A stretch of 38,027 nt of DNA from Thermoplasmata archaeon. Lineage in GTDB: Archaea > Thermoplasmatota > Thermoplasmata > GCA-020350865. Below the pieces are notes generated by a model. The model was not told the origin of the DNA and ran no database searches. It saw only the letters and a program-made list of their open reading frames with translations. The DNA lies in the NCBI GenBank assembly GCA_020351895.1, contig CP070672.1:446469-484495 (forward strand), in the 5' to 3' direction. Position numbers and translations under genes: made by a program. Of the stretch, positions 34,359-38,027 are shown one piece after another; position 1 is the stretch's first letter; the number at the start of each line of letters is the position of its first letter.

Positions 34359-35957
34359 ATGTTAGATGCAGAAATAGTCCGTCAATACTTTCCGTTCTTA
34401 CAGAATAAGGTGGAAATCAGTACGCGTAATCCAAACCAAAAAAGAACCGCAGTGGATAATACGGCATCCACCCAATTGCCTTTGCCAGTTCTAGAAGATA
34501 TGGTACATGCATTATTCAACTATGCAAATGTTCATAGAGGAGAATATGATGCCTCCCAGCAAACTTCAATGGAATTTGAAAGGGCCTACAATATAGCAGC
34601 CAATCTCGTTAATGCAACATCATGGCGAGAGATAATATTCGGAAGAAATACCACTGAGATGATCAATCTCGTAATGAGGGTTCTTCAGGATGATTTCAGA
34701 GACGGGGACAATATTGTGGTTACAAGACTTGAGCACAACTCAAATTACGTGCCCTGGTACGGGCTTCAACAGGGCCTGGCCAAAAGACAACACCCCGTAA
34801 ATATCGACATCAGAGTCGTGAACTTTGAGAAGGAGTCTGCAGAGCTTGATATGAAAGAGCTTGAATCCAAAGTTGATGCCAGTACAAAAATGGTTGCTGC
34901 AACTGGAGGCTCGAACTTCATGGGAGTAAGGCCTGATATCAAAAGAATTGGAGAGATTGCCCATGAAAGTGGGTATCAGCAGCCAGGAGGCTTTAAGGGC
35001 TCCTTTTTCCTTGTGGATGGTGCGCAGCTTGTTCCTGCAAATCCTGTTGATGTTCAGGAAATTGGCTGTGACTTTTTGGCATGGTCTTTTCATAAGATGG
35101 CGATTCCCTTGGGAGTGGGCGGTCTTTACACAAAAACGGGAATCATAGAGACTTTGCCTCCTTTTTTATATGGCGGCGATATGATCGAGGAGGTTGCTGA
35201 AGGGCATGTGACCTTCATGGAGCGCCCCTGGAGATACACGGCTGGAACTCCCAATATATTGGGAACCATCGCAACAGGATACGGAATCTGTTTTCTGATC
35301 AATCTAGGACTGGGAAATCTATTTTTGGAGAATAAAGTAACTGAGGATGAAAGAATCGAATTAATTGGTCGAAAGATCGAAACAGAGATGCTTTTAAACA
35401 CTCCCAGAGGTGATTTCGAGATCGATTATTCAGTTCCTGAGGAATATTCCTCTGAATGGGAGCAGTTTTTAGAAAGACATTCCGAAGTAAAAACGGCATT
35501 AAATGACCAAAATATGAGATTAATAGGTGTTAGACATGCTATTGAAACTGCCATGAGAAATATTCAAGCGCATGAGGAGGAAATAACACAGCATGCAATC
35601 GATGGCTTATCTAAGATCCCTAATGTGAGCATATACGGTCCAAAGGATGCTAGAAAAAGGGTTGGTTTGGTGGCATTCAACATAGAAGGCTTGGAGCCGG
35701 ATGCAGTTGCTTTGAAATTGGATAAGTACGGTGTCGAGGTAAGGAGTGGCACACATTGCGCGTGTCTTGCTCATAGACATATAGGTATCGAGGGAAGCGT
35801 GAGAATGAGCTTTTATGTGTATAATACTTTAGAAGAAGTAGACGAGGTGGTACGTGCAGTATCTGAAGTGAGCAAATCAGCTGTAAAAATATCTCTGGTG
35901 AGCAAATCTGCCCAAAAGTATAGCAGGTCGGCAAAACCGTTGGAAGCTAAAATATGA
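34359..35957 (+). CDS. Class V aminotransferase, cysteine desulfurase-like (SufS/CsdA group) with large insertion
   Basis: A 532-residue PLP enzyme. Group II desulfurases remove sulfur from cysteine for Fe-S clusters and thiolated molecules. Visible: TAVDNTASTQLP at the start, FGRNTTEMINLV, EHNSNYVPW with the PLP-contacting His, VDGAQLVPA, the Schiff-base Lys246 (WSFHKMAIPLGVGGLY) and the sulfur-carrying Cys467 (SGTHCACLAHRH). The usual length is near 405; here about 75-90 extra residues fall around 310-400 (LENKVTEDERIEL to FLERHSEVKTAL), and a basic tail of about 30 residues follows the fold. The ATG at 34359 has GAGAGG upstream; TTG at 34344 is also open. No SufBCD or IscU is adjacent, so the acceptor is unknown. 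It could be a lyase or transaminase of the same fold. Confidence 0.87.
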   Translation: MLDAEIVRQYFPFLQNKVEISTRNPNQKRTAVDNTASTQLPLPVLEDMVHALFNYANVHRGEYDASQQTSMEFERAYNIAANLVNATSWREIIFGRNTTEMINLVMRVLQDDFRDGDNIVVTRLEHNSNYVPWYGLQQGLAKRQHPVNIDIRVVNFEKESAELDMKELESKVDASTKMVAATGGSNFMGVRPDIKRIGEIAHESGYQQPGGFKGSFFLVDGAQLVPANPVDVQEIGCDFLAWSFHKMAIPLGVGGLYTKTGIIETLPPFLYGGDMIEEVAEGHVTFMERPWRYTAGTPNILGTIATGYGICFLINLGLGNLFLENKVTEDERIELIGRKIETEMLLNTPRGDFEIDYSVPEEYSSEWEQFLERHSEVKTALNDQNMRLIGVRHAIETAMRNIQAHEEEITQHAIDGLSKIPNVSIYGPKDARKRVGLVAFNIEGLEPDAVALKLDKYGVEVRSGTHCACLAHRHIGIEGSVRMSFYVYNTLEEVDEVVRAVSEVSKSAVKISLVSKSAQKYSRSAKPLEAKI

Positions 35958-36051
35958 ACCTGGTAAAGGATATTTATTTCCAATGAGAATACAAAAGCCG
36001 AAATTATTAATATCCACAAGGTGTTTCAACTTCTGGCCTTGGGGGGAGATC

Positions 36052-36093
36052 GCCTTAAAAGGCATTCACAGAATCCAATAGGTGGAGGGAGGT
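36052..36093 (+). promoter_or_regulatory. Promoter palindrome and SD of the last surface protein gene
   Basis: GCCTTAAAAGGC (36052-36063) is a perfect 12-bp palindrome holding a TATA-like CTTAAAAG. GGAGGGAGGT (36084-36093) is a very strong SD 6 nt before the GTG at 36100. Confidence 0.5.
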
Positions 36094-36099
36094 AAAAGT

Positions 36100-38027
36100 G
36101 TGATAAGAAAGGTAGGTGCTATTGTCCTTGTGAGTCAAATCACCATCTTTTCCATACTCAGTCTGGGAAATTTATTCATTTCTGGGGACGGAGATCCCTT
36201 GGCTGGTGGAGAAGATGAGGAACCGCTGGGTACAATCGATTGGAAAACATTAGACCGTTTTGGGGAGCCAGTTGTTGTTTCCGGCAACCAGGTCTCAGAT
36301 CTTATTGGTACACGGGTAAACGACCTAGATGTTTTTTCCATTGATAACGATATAGTTGTTTATGCGTGGGATGGTACAAATGGTTTGTGGAAACAAATAC
36401 CCTATCAGGTGGATGAACGAAACCCGATTACAGGTAGCTGGGCAGTGAACAACGCCAACAGCGTGTTAGATGACAATGATGAGATTGTGTTCATGTCCCA
36501 GGATACTGGCGATCGGGCTTCTTCTAATGAGTGGGTGATTGGATGCGATGCTCCGAGATACGAAGTTGAGGTTACAGATCCTGATTCAGGCCAGAAAGGA
36601 TGGGCATATATCTATAAAAGCTCAAGAGTGGAGGCAGATTTTACTGAGGATTATGTGAGTTTCGATACATCTTTAAACGACGTATTCACTGAATCATATT
36701 CCATGGGTTTCAGGGATGGAATAGGAATGATCATGGACTATTTCAATGTCACAGAGGCAAAAGGGGGAGACGGAGTGGATCTGGTTGATACTTTTGAAAT
36801 CGAAGCCAGTGCGACGGTTATGATGTTTACTGAAACTTATGATGAGAATAATTTAGCTTCTGACTTCACCAGGAAAAAAGACGGTTATGTAAGATCATTA
36901 GGTGTAGTAAGTTGGCACATTTACCAGAGTCAGTTTGGCGTCACAGTGGATGCGTATCTCAATTTTACGTGGAAATTCTACCCTGAACATGTGAACGTCG
37001 CAGGACACATACAATTCGACATAGATGGAAGTGTGACTGTTGATATGTGGCTGGCCTTAGATCATATCAGCACTGCGATTCCAATGGGCTACAGGGATCT
37101 GGGTGGAAACACAGGAGTTATAAACGGCATTGTTGATGATAGTATAACTGACCCAGATGTGCAGGAATGGTGGGAGGTTAGCAGCCCCCATGGAGGCTAC
37201 GTCTGTTTATGGGATATCAATCTTCTGAGTGATACAAACGGATTGAAATTCGATGATGATTCCACTGCTCAGGATCATGACAATGCAGAGCCTGGACTAT
37301 ACGGCAGAACAGGGGCTTATTTCGATGACATTGATCATGACCAAGAAACCTATGCGAACATCTCTTACTATCCCATACCCTCCGATGTATCAGGAGTTGC
37401 AGAAGCTATTGTTCATAATGTCACACATCCTCTTCTGGTTACTGTCACAGTGCAGCATTCCCCCACGATATGGGTGGAGAAGAGCGTGGATGTACATTAT
37501 GCAGGTTCGGGATACAGCTATGTATGGGTGAATGTACCGCATATAGATGCGAATTCAGATACAGATTTTATATGGATGTATTACGACAATCCAGATGCTA
37601 TCCCTGCTCTGGATGAGAGCGGGACTTATGATAATAATTATATGATGGTTCAGCACCTGCAAGAAACTTCTGGGACTCAATACGATTCTACAGGTTATGA
37701 TAATGATGGAAGTCCTGAAGGTGGAGTAATCCAAGATGCTACTGGCAAGATTGATGGTGCTGACTTCTTTGATGGTAATGATGGTTTCATTGATTGCGGA
37801 GATGATTCAAGTATTAAAATAACTGGAAATTTAACCCTCAGTTGGTGGGTATATTTTGAGAATGTTAATCCAGTTAAAAGGTCACATGGACAAGTATTTA
37901 CCTATCATTACAGGGAATATAGTATTAATATTGATACCTTATTTGCGAAAATCACATTTGTACATGGTAAGGGTACTTCATATGAAATAATTGATAGCTC
38001 ATATACAAATACATTACAAATTGCATC
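36100..38027 (+). CDS. Exported multidomain protein with DUF2341-like and LamG-like domains (3' partial)
   Basis: Open in one frame from the GTG at 36100 to the window end (642 full codons, no stop), so the gene continues beyond. The GTG is chosen for its strong SD. Residues 1-29 form a signal peptide (AIVLVSQITIFSILSLGNLF). A beta-rich region of about 430 residues follows that I do not recognise. Then come YAGSGYSYVWVNVPHIDANS and MYYDNPDAIPA, the typical end of a DUF2341 domain, and MVQHLQETSGTQYDSTGYDN leading into FFDGNDGFIDCGDDSSI and LTLSWWVYF, a concanavalin-like LamG domain. That pair is common in archaeal and bacterial surface proteins and suggests glycan binding. A membrane anchor may lie in the missing part. 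It is the fourth large exported protein of the window. Confidence 0.9.
   Translation, partial: MIRKVGAIVLVSQITIFSILSLGNLFISGDGDPLAGGEDEEPLGTIDWKTLDRFGEPVVVSGNQVSDLIGTRVNDLDVFSIDNDIVVYAWDGTNGLWKQIPYQVDERNPITGSWAVNNANSVLDDNDEIVFMSQDTGDRASSNEWVIGCDAPRYEVEVTDPDSGQKGWAYIYKSSRVEADFTEDYVSFDTSLNDVFTESYSMGFRDGIGMIMDYFNVTEAKGGDGVDLVDTFEIEASATVMMFTETYDENNLASDFTRKKDGYVRSLGVVSWHIYQSQFGVTVDAYLNFTWKFYPEHVNVAGHIQFDIDGSVTVDMWLALDHISTAIPMGYRDLGGNTGVINGIVDDSITDPDVQEWWEVSSPHGGYVCLWDINLLSDTNGLKFDDDSTAQDHDNAEPGLYGRTGAYFDDIDHDQETYANISYYPIPSDVSGVAEAIVHNVTHPLLVTVTVQHSPTIWVEKSVDVHYAGSGYSYVWVNVPHIDANSDTDFIWMYYDNPDAIPALDESGTYDNNYMMVQHLQETSGTQYDSTGYDNDGSPEGGVIQDATGKIDGADFFDGNDGFIDCGDDSSIKITGNLTLSWWVYFENVNPVKRSHGQVFTYHYREYSINIDTLFAKITFVHGKGTSYEIIDSSYTNTLQIA

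Overview
The window looks like a chromosomal piece of a euryarchaeon, most likely a Thermoplasmatota lineage of the uncultured marine/sediment type. Reasons: archaeal-type leucyl- and tyrosyl-tRNA synthetases, a geranylgeranyl reductase of ether-lipid synthesis, a PRC-barrel protein, a DUF835 protein, TATA boxes about 25 nt before starts with several leaderless genes, and frequent TTG/GTG starts behind strong Shine-Dalgarno (SD) sites. The genus cannot be named from sequence alone. No rRNA, tRNA, CRISPR array, integrase or transposase was seen.

Layout. 1-2.4 kb: 3' part of a surface receptor-like protein ending in a membrane anchor and DUF835. 2.5-5.9 kb: thymidylate kinase and, convergent to it, a bacterial-type MutS. 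5.9-6.2 kb: the longest gene-free stretch, pyrimidine-rich with an imperfect direct repeat. 6.2-7.9 kb: soluble PAS-PAS histidine kinase. 8.1-11.3 kb: amidohydrolase and an RND/MMPL exporter. 11.4-14 kb: EamA transporter, small rubredoxin-like protein, TyrRS, PRC-barrel protein. 14-17.6 kb: LeuRS and a Ras/Rab-like small GTPase. 18-20.2 kb: two-gene ABC exporter. 20.4-26 kb: a 1869-residue surface protein (beta-helix, papain/C39-like domain, nine FN3 domains, Ig-like domain, membrane anchor, Glu-rich tail). 26.2-26.7 kb: rubrerythrin-like protein. 26.9-31.7 kb: a surface protein with lamin-tail, phospholipase D and PKD domains, followed after 10 nt by geranylgeranyl reductase. 31.8-32.8 kb: AmrS-like radical SAM enzyme. 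32.8-33.0 kb: a compact minus-strand unit with its own TATA box, SD, 24-codon ORF and T-run. 33.1-34.1 kb: MscS channel. 34.4-36 kb: an oversized cysteine-desulfurase-like enzyme. 36.1 kb to the end: 5' part of another exported protein (DUF2341-like and LamG-like).

Theme: about a third of the window encodes large exported, membrane-anchored multidomain proteins (four genes). They point to a cell surface that binds and cuts external polymers. Mixed with them are housekeeping genes (translation, nucleotide synthesis, mismatch repair, lipid synthesis) in short, mostly single-gene transcription units. The most promising undescribed items are the tiny minus-strand unit at 32.8-33.0 kb, the protease-like domain inside the giant FN3 protein, the LTD-PLD-PKD predicted surface nuclease, and a promoter element shared by two distant genes. 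All calls come from reading the sequence; no database search was run.
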